Source: JBEKCP01 sp049509515 (GTDB taxonomy: Bacteria > Planctomycetota > Planctomycetia > Pirellulales > Thermoguttaceae). From it: a DNA stretch of 64,000 nucleotides. Position 1 is the first letter of the stretch; each line of letters starts with the position of its first letter. Under the pieces are notes generated by a model that worked only from the letters and a program-made list of their open reading frames with translations, searched no databases and was not told where the DNA came from. Shown one piece after another: positions 1 through 7,618 of this stretch. Location: contig JBEKZV010000029.1 in the NCBI GenBank assembly GCA_049509515.1, positions 36,852 to 100,851 of the forward strand, given 5' to 3'. Both the position numbers and the translations under genes were made by a program.

Positions 1-338
1 TGCCAAGCCGAATGCACTACTTGGCTTCATCAGCCTTCGACCGGAACGCTGCGCGGACCTGGCTTGCCAGCCGTTCGTAGAGCGCACCGAAGGCGCGGGC
101 ATCCGATGCCCGGAACCCGGGCCGCGCGCGACGCAAACTACGTGTCTCACCCAATCTGTCAGATGAAGCCTTTGCTGTCGGGCTGGCTTCTTTGCCGTCC
201 TTGCGTCAACACCCAAGAAACAGCCTTCCACCCCCTGTCAATGTCTAGGTCGTAGTTTTGTCCCCCTTCTTGTCCCCCTTTGGGGCACAGCAGGGGCAGA
301 ATAGGCGGCTTCGAGGGGACAAAAATCACGAAAAATAA
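1..338. other. Left-edge stretch without a supported gene
   Basis: I see no gene here that I can support. On the minus strand a frame is open from about 205 down to a TAG at 17-19; its last residues (RLASQVRAAFRSKADEAK) read like a protein C-terminus, but there is no convincing start. The stretch is AT-richer near 245-340 than the rest of the window and abuts a tRNA-like 3' fragment, so it may be the end of an integrated element. That last point is inference. Confidence 0.3.
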
Positions 339-402
339 GGAGTTAGGACGATGGGTCTCAATCGCACTGTCGAGGTCGGGAGTTCGATCCTCATCCGCTC
401 CA
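339..402 (+). tRNA. tRNA 3'-half remnant (partial)
   Basis: Positions 377-402 have the form of a tRNA 3' end: a T-arm with the invariant loop TTCGATC, then an acceptor strand CCGCTCC and discriminator A. The matching 5' acceptor strand (GGAGCGG) and D-arm are not found at the right distance upstream, and the T-stem has one mismatch, so this is not a complete tRNA. It is followed at once by a rho-independent terminator, as a real tRNA gene would be. The best reading is a 3' fragment left at the attachment site of an integrated element. The antisense of such sequences is often mis-called as a protein containing the string RTPDL. Amino-acid identity cannot be assigned. Confidence 0.45.
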
Positions 403-406
403 CTCA

Positions 407-442
407 AAGCCACTTGCGGCCCGTGCCGTAAGTGGCTTTTTT
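407..442 (+). terminator. Rho-independent terminator after the tRNA remnant
   Basis: A perfect 9-bp stem (AAGCCACTT at 407-415 with AAGTGGCTT at 430-438), a 14-base loop and a six-T run (437-442). It lies five bases past the tRNA-like acceptor end and upstream of the VanZ-like gene. Confidence 0.8.
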
Positions 443-492
443 GTTTGAGGTTGGGATAGTCTTCAGTGATTGGAACAGCACGAGGCTTCATC

Positions 493-945
493 ATGCGCAT
501 CCTTGCCCGGTTTACCTGCCTTTGCTATTGGCTGCTCCTGACCGTACTGCTCCTGGTTCCCAATCCCGCCGCACTGGTCGGTCTCCGCGCAGTCCCAACC
601 TTTCCGTGGGGCAAGTTCGGCGTACACCTGATCGCCTTCACCATCCTGGCCGTCCTGGTTCATGCAAGCCGCTGGCCGAAACGTCTCTGCTGGCCCCTGA
701 TCGTGTTTCTCGTGCTGTACGGCATTACCACGGAATCGCTGCAGCTCTTTGTTCCCCACCGCACTGCCCGCGTGATGGACGGCATCGAGAACATCCTCGG
801 AATTGCCGCCGGCTCGGGCATCTATTGGCTTGTCCAACGGCTGGTGCAGCCGCTGACGAAGCTCAGCCTTGCCGCCGAATTGGTGAGACACGCCGCTGAA
901 ACCGATCTCGCCCGGGCCGAGCATCTCGAGCGCAACGGCGGGTAG
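493..945 (+). CDS. VanZ-like membrane protein
   Basis: This encodes a 150-residue protein of the VanZ-like family, small integral membrane proteins named after the teicoplanin-resistance protein VanZ. Hydrophobic segments lie near residues 8-25, 40-55, 63-82 and 98-116. The family signature follows the third segment: PHRTARVMDGIENILG, with the conserved Arg, Asp and Asn-x-x-Gly. I chose the ATG at 493, in MRILARF, because the hydrophobic N-terminus begins there; an in-frame ATG at 466 would add a non-membrane leader overlapping the preceding terminator region. The gene stands alone between the tRNA remnant and a convergent gene. Its physiological role is unknown, and resistance should not be assumed from family membership. 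Confidence 0.75.
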   Translation: MRILARFTCLCYWLLLTVLLLVPNPAALVGLRAVPTFPWGKFGVHLIAFTILAVLVHASRWPKRLCWPLIVFLVLYGITTESLQLFVPHRTARVMDGIENILGIAAGSGIYWLVQRLVQPLTKLSLAAELVRHAAETDLARAEHLERNGG

Positions 946-995
946 GTGGGGAACTCGGACCCCTGTAAGGCAGGGGGCGGCGGGCCAGGGCATCC

Positions 996-2243
996 TCAAT
1001 CGTTCTGCGTGAACCACGCCTTCGCCGTGCGGTCGGTTTTCATGAACCGCAGCAGCAACTCGGCCACTTTTCGCCGTCCCTTGTCGCTGGGATGCGTGCC
1101 GTCCGGTCCCAGGTCCTCCGGCTTCCACACCAGGTCGTCGGTCTTGCGGCCCTTCTCCCCATCGGCCCAGAGGTACGGCCCCCAGACGAGCAGCGGCGAC
1201 TTGACCGCCCCCGGCTCCCCCCGCATCTGGTCCTGGATCAGCCACCGGATAACGAAAGCCGACTCGTAGGCGTAAGGCTCGGGATTCAAGTGCGTCGTCG
1301 CATATCCGGCGTAGATGCGGCTGGAGAGATAGGCGATGCGAACGTTGGGGAACCTCTCGTGCAACTGCCTGAGAAGCCCGGCCATGTGCCCTTTGAGCGC
1401 CTCGGCGTGCTTGGGAAAATCGCCGAGATACTCGGGACCGGCGAGGGCCTGCTTCACCCACGCCACCTGCACCTGCCCCGCGGTAACGCCCGCCTGCCGG
1501 AGTCGCTCTGCGAGCACTTCCCAAGGGTTGTGCGCCGCCGGGTTGGCCCAAACGTCGGCTGTCTGGCCGCCCTGCGCCCCATCGACGATGACGACTCGGG
1601 GGGACTTCTCGGGATCGGCGTTGGCCAACCGCACGAAGGCGGAGAACTCCTGCGTCGTGTTCGACATGCCGATCGAGACCAGCACGATCTTGCCGTCCGC
1701 GGCGGGCTTGCCCTGGGCGTCGAGCGGCCGGATCAGCTTGGCCGCCCGCAGTGCCGCTTGCAGATGCTCTTGGGGCGGTTCATTCTTGCCGCCGCCGTAT
1801 AAGCCGCCGTCCTGGCCCTTGTAGCGATCCAGGGCGGTCATGTCCCCCAGCGGCTTCAGCCCGGTGGGCGGCTTGGCCGGCGGGGGTTGGTTGTCCTGCT
1901 TCGACTTGGCCCGCAGTGCCTTGGCCGCCTTGTCGTGATACGCCTGCTCCTCCTCGCTGAGCTTCTCGCCGCGGACGAACTTCTGGTGGATCCGCTGTGC
2001 CCGGTTCCAATCAATCCCGTCGTCCGGCTGCTTTCCGGCCTTGGCCTGAATCTGCTTGGCGGCCCGGTCGTGATATGCCTGTTCTTCCTCGGTCAGCTTC
2101 TCGCCGCGGAGGAACTTCTCGTGAAGCTGCTTGGCCCGGCTCCAGTCGATCTGGTCGCCGGTCTGGGCACCGGCCTGAACCAAGCCGAGCCAAAGGGTGC
2201 ACGTCGCCAATGCCGCTATTCGTGGGAAGAAACGCAATAACAT
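996..2243 (-). CDS. Secreted SGNH/GDSL-like hydrolase with duplicated N-terminal motif
   Basis: This encodes a 415-residue exported protein. After a signal peptide (about residues 1-26), two near-identical copies of a 36-residue charged segment lie at about 31-66 and 78-113 (RGEKLTEEEQAYHD and RGEKLSEEEQAYHD). The catalytic part begins near 185 with IGMSN, putting a Ser at 194 in the block-I position. It ends with DGTHPSDKG, where Asp381 and His384 have the block-V spacing of SGNH hydrolases. The family includes esterases and carbohydrate acetylesterases; the substrate is unknown. The ATG at 2243 is preceded by AGGAG and followed by the hydrophobic leader, so it is preferred over an upstream in-frame ATG. 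It converges on the VanZ-like gene. Confidence 0.7.
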   Translation of the reverse strand: MLLRFFPRIAALATCTLWLGLVQAGAQTGDQIDWSRAKQLHEKFLRGEKLTEEEQAYHDRAAKQIQAKAGKQPDDGIDWNRAQRIHQKFVRGEKLSEEEQAYHDKAAKALRAKSKQDNQPPPAKPPTGLKPLGDMTALDRYKGQDGGLYGGGKNEPPQEHLQAALRAAKLIRPLDAQGKPAADGKIVLVSIGMSNTTQEFSAFVRLANADPEKSPRVVIVDGAQGGQTADVWANPAAHNPWEVLAERLRQAGVTAGQVQVAWVKQALAGPEYLGDFPKHAEALKGHMAGLLRQLHERFPNVRIAYLSSRIYAGYATTHLNPEPYAYESAFVIRWLIQDQMRGEPGAVKSPLLVWGPYLWADGEKGRKTDDLVWKPEDLGPDGTHPSDKGRRKVAELLLRFMKTDRTAKAWFTQND

Positions 2244-2442
2244 GGCATGACTCCTGGCTTGTAATGGGCTTGACCCCGCACTTCTTCTGCCTCGCCCGGC
2301 CCCAGGGGCAGCCACCCAGCGTCACCGCCATTTCGATGTTCTGGAGGAAACGGGCGAAGCGATTGCCGTTCCTGGCCCTGGTACAGATCGGGCATCGCTT
2401 CTCGCAGTAATCGGGATCGAACACGACCGGCCATCCTTTCAT
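2011..2442 (-). CDS. Small Cys-rich planctomycete protein, 3' end apparently lost
   Basis: The N-terminal 55 residues (to about 2277) look coding: YCEKRCPICTRARNGNR is followed by LGGCPWGRARQKKCGV, a CPxC pair plus a GGCPWGRAR box that I recall from small conserved planctomycete proteins (recollection, not a search result). After GVKP the frame has no stop. It runs through the ribosome-binding site and start of the SGNH-like gene and ends inside it at 2011, in another frame. The genuine 3' end therefore looks deleted or mutated, and the true product may be much shorter than this coordinate range. I chose the ATG at 2442 (MKGWPVVF). The metal-binding role is inferred from the cysteines only. 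Confidence 0.4.
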   Translation of the reverse strand: MKGWPVVFDPDYCEKRCPICTRARNGNRFARFLQNIEMAVTLGGCPWGRARQKKCGVKPITSQESCHVIAFLPTNSGIGDVHPLARLGSGRCPDRRPDRLEPGQAASREVPPRREADRGRTGISRPGRQADSGQGRKAAGRRD

Positions 2443-2729
2443 CACAGGCAAATCCCCGGCCCCGGCAGTGCCGCCGGCCAATCCGGACGGTGTTCGTTTG
2501 GCGGCTGCTTTTCCGGATTATAATCGTTTTCGGTCCGGAATACCCGGTTCCCGTTGCCGCCCGTGGGGGTTGCCGGCGTTATATGGCGAAGAAATTATCG
2601 CCAAGGAGGTGCGGACACTGGTACTCTCGTTTCCGCGTTCCGGTGGGAACGTCGGCATGGGACGCTCCGCATCCCCGGGCGCCAACCGCCCGGAATGCAC
2701 AATCCTTTCTACGCCAAGGAGTTGCAGTC
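2443..2729. other. Intergenic region between divergent genes
   Basis: This region separates the small Cys-rich gene (leftward) from the large secreted protein (rightward). I see a ribosome-binding site AAGGAG at 2716-2721 just before the rightward start and nothing else that I can support. Confidence 0.4.
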
Positions 2730-5657
2730 ATGAGATGCTCGGTCCTTTTCCCGCTCGTGTGGCTTGCCGCCGGCGCCGCTGGGGCTGCCGGGTTGTCTGC
2801 GGCGGAGAGCCTGCCGTTCACCCAGAAGGTGGAGGTGTTTCGCGACAAGGAGGGCGAGATCGCCGCCTTCACCGTCCGCCTGGAGCAGCCCTTCCTGGCC
2901 GAAGAGTTCGACAAGAGCAACTACCTGCGGCTGAAATCGGACGACCAGCGGGCGTACCTCATCTACCCCAAGGAAACCACGTTCCAGCAGAAGCACGCGG
3001 AGTTCTACGGCCGGCTCCGCGGCAAGGGGGAGGTCAAGCTCCAGCTTTCCTACGAGATCGTCTCCGAGAACCCGGACGGCTCCCGCCACGTCCAGGTCCG
3101 CCAGGGCGAGGTGGCGGTCGCGGTGCCCGCCGAGCCGGCCGGCCCGCGGAGCATCTACCAGGAATGGGCCCGCCAACAGAACCAGTATTTCGCCGGGCTG
3201 TTGCGGTACTACCCGGAGGAGAGCTTCTTCCAGTATTGCGTGCTGCAATCGCAGGCCCGCTACGGCGTGAGCCCGCCGCCCTTGCCCGTTCCCATGATCG
3301 ACCGGGGCAAGCTGGAGTTCGACCTCTACCACACGTTCACCGGCTCCACCGCGATCCAGGAATCCATGCAGCGCGACATCCTGGGCGTCGGCGGCAGCGC
3401 GCTGGGTCGATCAGTCCCGGGCGATCTGGGCGTCCACATCAGCCGGCTCAGCCCGCCGGAGCTGAAGTCGCTGCCCTATAAGGAGCTGCTGGAAGAGAAG
3501 CGGACCCGCGACAAGATCGAGCCGAAGGTGGCGGACATCTCCGCCTTGATTCCCGAGGACCAGTATCTCCTGCAACTCAACTCGATGCAGTCGCTCGACG
3601 AGCTGATGGACCTTTCCTCGCAATGGGGCGGCAGCCTGCTGCGGCTGATGACGGTCCATGCCCAGGACCAGCAGTTGCAGCGGAAGCTGGAAGACCAGCT
3701 CTGCGTGCGGCGGGACGTGCTGACGCGGCTCTTCGGCGAGGCGGTGATCAGCGAGGTGGCCGTGACCGGGGCCGACCCCTTCTTCAACGAGGGGACCGAC
3801 GTCACGATGATCTTCCGCGTGAAGCGGCCCGAGGTGTTCCGCGCGGCCGCCGCCCTGTGGCTCGACCAGGTCCGCAAGGACCGGCCCGACCTGACCGAGG
3901 CCGACTTCAACTATCGCGGGCACAAGGTGGCCGCGCGGTACACGGGCGACCGCATGGTCAGCTCGTTCGTGGCGGAGCACGGGGAATATTGCATCTACTC
4001 GAACTCGCACCGCGCGATCCGCCGGGCGATCGACGCGGCCGCCGGGGCCGCGCCCACCCTCCGCGACGCCCCGGACTACCGCTACGCGACCACGATCCTG
4101 CCCCCCGCCGCCGCTGCGAATTGCGGCTACTTCTTCATCCCCGAGGCTATGATCCGCCGCATGGTCGGCCCGGCCTGGAAGATCTCCGAGAAACGGCGGC
4201 TGCAGTGCTACAACAACCTGGTGATGCTCAACAACGCCTCGCTCTTCTACCGCCTGGAGTACGGCCGCTCGCCCCGCTCGCTGACCGACCTCATAGAAGG
4301 CCATTTCGTCGATCCGGCCAAGATCGTCTGCCCGCACGGCGGGGCCTACGCCTTCGACGCCGCCCACGACTCCTGCACCTGCTCGCTTCACAACCGGCTG
4401 AAGTACCTCACGCCCAACGCCGAGCTGGCCGTGCTGAGTGTCTCTCCCTCGGAAGCCGCCGAATACGACCGCTACAAGCTGCGATACCAAGGTTTCTGGG
4501 AGGGACTGTTCGATCCGATCGCGGTGCGGATCACCGTGGACCGCCGGTTGAAGCTCGAGACCTGCGTGCTGCCGACGGCCAACGGCAGCTTCTACCGGCA
4601 GTTGCGCGACATGGTCGACAAGAAACCCAAGTCGTTGGACGCCCCCCGGCCCGCCCCCTCCGCCATCGGGTCGCTCCTGCTGGTGCCGGGCCGCAAAGCC
4701 ATCGCCGACCGCGTCCGCGATCTGCCGGGCGTGGCCGAGGTGCTCCGCGCCAATCCCACGCTCACCGACCTGAGCTGGCTGGGCGACCGCGTCGGGCTGC
4801 ACGTGTGCGACGGGCAGTCGATCCTCGAAGTCGATCCGACCGAATTGCGGCCCCTGCAACTCCCCTTCCTGGGCAACTTCTCCGTCGAGCAGCAGGGGCT
4901 GGCCACCGCGGCCCTCATGGCCCTGAAAATGCCCATGTACGCCACCATCGACGTCGACAATCGCGACCGCGCCGCGGAAATGCTGGAACAGCTCTCCCGC
5001 GAAGTGATCCTCAAGGGGACGAGCTTCGCCGGGATCACGGTCGCTTCCGACGCCTACCGCCTGCCCGACTACAAGAAACACCCCCTGTACGTGTTCAGCG
5101 TGCAGGCGTACGCCCTGAAGCTGCGGCTGCACGTGGCGGTGGTCGGCGACCAGATCGTGCTGGCCACCAAGCCGGAGGTCCTGCGGCAGGTGATCGACGC
5201 CGCGGCGGAGCCGGCGGTCCCCGGCGGCGCCGCGGCCCACCTGCTCGTGCGGCTGAACCGCAAGGCCCTGGCCCGCGCCTACGACGACGCCCAGTTGTAC
5301 TGGGAGGAGAAGGCCCGCATGGCCTGCCACCGCAACATCAGCTCGCTGTTGAACCTGCACCAGCTCTACGGGGCGCCGATGGACGAGATCCCGCGGCTTT
5401 CCGAGGCGAAGTACGGGGTGTACTACTTCTGCCCCGACGGCGGCCAGTACCGCTTCGAGCCCGAGCACAACGAGGTGGTTTGCACGGTCCACGGCAACCG
5501 CGAGCACTCGCGCCAGGAGCCGCGGCCCGACCGCAAGACCTCGTTCAGCCGCTTCATCGAGAGCATCGACGAAGTGACGGCCGCGCTGCGGTTCCAGGAC
5601 GACGCCCTGCTGGCCACCGTGGAGATCGTCCGCAGCGGAGACGGGAAGAAGGAGTAG
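2730..5657 (+). CDS. Large exported protein of unknown function with two pilin-like cysteine motifs
   Basis: This encodes 975 residues with a clear signal peptide (MRCSVLFPLVWLAAGAAGAA), preceded by AAGGAG nine bases upstream; the frame is open much further upstream but without a better start. I do not recognise the family as a whole. Two segments, near residues 529-560 and 905-935, share the pattern CP-x-GG-x-Y-x-F, about nine residues, C-T/S-C or V-C, then H: CPHGGAYAFDAAHDSCTCS and CPDGGQYRFEPEHNEVVCT. The same arrangement occurs at the C-terminus of some type II/IV pseudopilins. Each is preceded by a short helical region (NNLVMLNNASLFY; NISSLLNLHQLY). The body between them looks globular. 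It is likely periplasmic or surface-exposed. It stands alone, followed by a hairpin at 5672-5734. Confidence 0.65.
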   Translation: MRCSVLFPLVWLAAGAAGAAGLSAAESLPFTQKVEVFRDKEGEIAAFTVRLEQPFLAEEFDKSNYLRLKSDDQRAYLIYPKETTFQQKHAEFYGRLRGKGEVKLQLSYEIVSENPDGSRHVQVRQGEVAVAVPAEPAGPRSIYQEWARQQNQYFAGLLRYYPEESFFQYCVLQSQARYGVSPPPLPVPMIDRGKLEFDLYHTFTGSTAIQESMQRDILGVGGSALGRSVPGDLGVHISRLSPPELKSLPYKELLEEKRTRDKIEPKVADISALIPEDQYLLQLNSMQSLDELMDLSSQWGGSLLRLMTVHAQDQQLQRKLEDQLCVRRDVLTRLFGEAVISEVAVTGADPFFNEGTDVTMIFRVKRPEVFRAAAALWLDQVRKDRPDLTEADFNYRGHKVAARYTGDRMVSSFVAEHGEYCIYSNSHRAIRRAIDAAAGAAPTLRDAPDYRYATTILPPAAAANCGYFFIPEAMIRRMVGPAWKISEKRRLQCYNNLVMLNNASLFYRLEYGRSPRSLTDLIEGHFVDPAKIVCPHGGAYAFDAAHDSCTCSLHNRLKYLTPNAELAVLSVSPSEAAEYDRYKLRYQGFWEGLFDPIAVRITVDRRLKLETCVLPTANGSFYRQLRDMVDKKPKSLDAPRPAPSAIGSLLLVPGRKAIADRVRDLPGVAEVLRANPTLTDLSWLGDRVGLHVCDGQSILEVDPTELRPLQLPFLGNFSVEQQGLATAALMALKMPMYATIDVDNRDRAAEMLEQLSREVILKGTSFAGITVASDAYRLPDYKKHPLYVFSVQAYALKLRLHVAVVGDQIVLATKPEVLRQVIDAAAEPAVPGGAAAHLLVRLNRKALARAYDDAQLYWEEKARMACHRNISSLLNLHQLYGAPMDEIPRLSEAKYGVYYFCPDGGQYRFEPEHNEVVCTVHGNREHSRQEPRPDRKTSFSRFIESIDEVTAALRFQDDALLATVEIVRSGDGKKE

Positions 5658-5671
5658 GCCGGCCTTCATCA

Positions 5672-5734
5672 AAGCCGCGAAGCGGCGGCGGAGACCGCGC
5701 CGCCAACGGCGGGGCCGCCGCCGCTTCGTGGTTT
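5672..5734 (+). terminator. GC-rich hairpin after the 975-residue protein
   Basis: An imperfect 20-bp stem: 5672-5691 pairs with 5715-5734 (CCGCCGCCGCTTCGTGG on the right arm) around a 23-base loop. It starts about 14 bases past the stop codon. There is no T-run, so it may act only as a weak terminator or as RNA stabiliser, or be a dispersed repeat. Confidence 0.4.
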
Positions 5735-5873
5735 AAGCCCGGGCACGCCGGTCCGTTGGCCGTTTGAGATTCGCGCCGTCATGCACCGCCCGCCCCGGCC
5801 CCATCCAGACAAGAGCCATCTACGGGCGGCGGTAATGGGGGACCACGTCCGGCCGGCGCCCCACACCCCGGCC

Positions 5874-6176
5874 CTACTTCTTCTTGATCTTCTCCAAGGC
5901 TTTGGCTGCCGCCCTACGGACCTCCCCATCCTCGTCCTTGAGCAGTTCAGTGAGCACAGGGATAGCGGGCTTCGCCGCGGGACCGATTGCTCCCAGGGCC
6001 GAGGCGGCTTCGATTCTTACTTGGGGGTTCCTATCTTTCGCCCGGATTGTCCATTCACCAAGCGATTTCCCCCGGTACGTCAGCTCTTCCGCGGGGGTCG
6101 CCAGAGCGGGGCCCTGCTCAACTCCAAAGCACGTTACGGCCAGGCCGATGCTCAACAACAGCCAGAACAATCTCAT
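5874..6176 (-). CDS. Small exported HEAT-repeat protein
   Basis: This encodes 100 residues: a signal peptide (MRLFWLLLSIGLAVTCFG), then two HEAT/PBS-lyase-type helical repeats. The first is PQVRIEAASALGAIGPAAKPAIP and the second continues as DGEVRRAAAKALEKIKKK, with the usual Val-Arg and Ala-Leu spacing. Such repeats make protein-binding scaffolds. I chose the ATG at 6176, where the hydrophobic leader begins. It lies downstream of the SHD1-domain gene on the same strand, with a gap of about 90 bases, so co-transcription is possible. Confidence 0.65.
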   Translation of the reverse strand: MRLFWLLLSIGLAVTCFGVEQGPALATPAEELTYRGKSLGEWTIRAKDRNPQVRIEAASALGAIGPAAKPAIPVLTELLKDEDGEVRRAAAKALEKIKKK

Positions 6177-6263
6177 GTTTCCAGCCTCCGACTTCACGCG
6201 GCCAAAGCACGGATCGGCATGAAAACAATTCTACCAGAAAACCCTCCGGCTTGTCACGACTTG

Positions 6264-7532
6264 CTACGTCCCACCCTTGCCCTCCAAAGCGGCTTCCAAA
6301 TGGGCTTTGAGCCAGGCGTCGCGCTTGGGACGCAGGGCCGCGTCCGCCTCGGGATCGAGGGCCACGGAAAGCTTGTTGGGCAGCGTCACCCGCTGCGCCC
6401 GCATCACCATCAGCTCGTTGGCCGCGGCAAATGCCTGGATCGCCCGCCGCAAGGCCAGGTCTTCCGCCAGCGTCCAACCGTGCTGCTCGATCCAGTCGCG
6501 GTAGTGCTCGGAGAGCTTCTCTTCGCAGTTCTCCGCCGGGACGGACTTCGGCAGGGGCAGCGAGGGGTAACTGGCCGGGGCAGCGAGGATCTCGGCCAGC
6601 AGCAGGGCGGCCACGGCCTTCCGCGAGTTGCGTGTGGACATCTGGGCGTACTTGTCCTTCCACATCAGCATATAGAGGAACGCCCCCCAGCGGCGGGCCC
6701 GCGGCATTGCGTAGTACAGGCCGGTGACGTTGCCGCGGAAGTCCTGGTAGCGGAACAGTCGCGTCTTGTCGGCCTCGCTCAGGTTGACCAGGGCCTGCGG
6801 CGGGATCTGCGTCCAGGTGCCGGCCATGCCCAGCGTGGCCCAGACGCCCAGGTTGCACAGCTCGCCTTTGGAGAAGCCGTGCTCGGCGTGCTGCGGGTTG
6901 TCCATGTCGGCAACGGCCCAGGACACGCTGGTAGTAATGCGGTTGTTGGCCACACTCATGTTGACGCCTTTTCCGGCCGGATCGAAGACGGTTTCCAGCG
7001 GCCGGCCCAAGAGGGCGGTGCGGATCGACACCTTTCCGCCCCGCTTGGTCATTTCCCACCACTCGGGCCGGCACTCGGCCAAAACCCGCCGCAGTGCCGT
7101 CACGTCGGCCCGCTGGCCGGCCTCCAGGGCGGCCATTTCCCGCGGGCTGCCCTTGAGCAGTTTCGGCAGCTCGTCCCAGCGGCCGTCGAGATAGGCGGCG
7201 GAGATTTGCTGGTACAGGGCCTGTCCCGCCGCCGTGGCCTTGGCGGCCGGGCCGGCCGGAAGATGGGCCTTGACGAATGCCCGGTCGGCCTCGCTCAGCT
7301 TGTCCAACGGGATGCGGAGGGTCGCGCCGTCCGTTTTCCGCAGGATCACGACGCCGTTGCGGGATTCCACCAGGGCGGCCTCGCGGGTGAACTTGCCGCT
7401 GGCGTCGGTCCATGTCCGCATCGGCCCGGCCTGCTCGGGCGTGGCGGCCGGCTCCTCCTGGAAGGCCGCCGCGCGCGGTCCTACCACCGCCAACACACAG
7501 ACCCACGCTGCCATCCACCGCCGTGCGTTCAT
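6264..7532 (-). CDS. Exported SHD1 (SLA1-homology) domain protein
   Basis: This encodes 422 residues with a signal peptide (MNARRWMAAWVCVLAVVGPRA). Residues about 38-92 match the SLA1 homology domain 1 found in many planctomycete exported proteins: RTWTDASGKFTREAALVE, then a strand-rich stretch ending in IPLDKLSEADRAFVK. The remaining 320 residues look globular and helical, and I do not recognise them. In eukaryotes SHD1 binds peptide motifs; in planctomycetes its role is unknown. Together with its neighbours this forms a leftward run of exported proteins. Confidence 0.7.
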   Translation of the reverse strand: MNARRWMAAWVCVLAVVGPRAAAFQEEPAATPEQAGPMRTWTDASGKFTREAALVESRNGVVILRKTDGATLRIPLDKLSEADRAFVKAHLPAGPAAKATAAGQALYQQISAAYLDGRWDELPKLLKGSPREMAALEAGQRADVTALRRVLAECRPEWWEMTKRGGKVSIRTALLGRPLETVFDPAGKGVNMSVANNRITTSVSWAVADMDNPQHAEHGFSKGELCNLGVWATLGMAGTWTQIPPQALVNLSEADKTRLFRYQDFRGNVTGLYYAMPRARRWGAFLYMLMWKDKYAQMSTRNSRKAVAALLLAEILAAPASYPSLPLPKSVPAENCEEKLSEHYRDWIEQHGWTLAEDLALRRAIQAFAAANELMVMRAQRVTLPNKLSVALDPEADAALRPKRDAWLKAHLEAALEGKGGT

Positions 7533-7580
7533 GGCTTGGCTCCTCGGTTGACGACTGGGGGCCGGGCCTCCCGGAAGAGT

Positions 7581-7615
7581 CGTAGGGTGGGACGAGGTAC
7601 GAGTCCCACCCTACG
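7581..7615. repeat. GTAGGGTGGG palindromic repeat, short copy
   Basis: A short copy of a dispersed palindromic family: CGTAGGGTGGGAC at 7581-7593 pairs perfectly with GTCCCACCCTACG at 7603-7615 around a 9-base loop. It lies between two leftward genes, just past the stop of the transglutaminase-like gene. Longer copies occur at 10110, 19959, 28263 and, inside mfd, at 41403. Confidence 0.8.
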
Positions 7616-7618
7616 AAT

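Noticed and set aside
159..500. Minus-strand open frame containing GADEDRTPDL
   Set aside because: It is antisense of a tRNA 3' end and terminator; this string is a familiar translation artefact of tRNA sequence.
463..1551. Long minus-strand frame over the VanZ-like gene
   Set aside because: Arg/Gly/Ala-rich shadow of real genes in both directions, with no domain.
3411..5672. 753-codon minus-strand frame opposite the 975-residue protein
   Set aside because: Composition typical of antisense translation (His/Val/Gln/Gly-rich) and no start context; the plus-strand reading has a signal peptide and ribosome-binding site.
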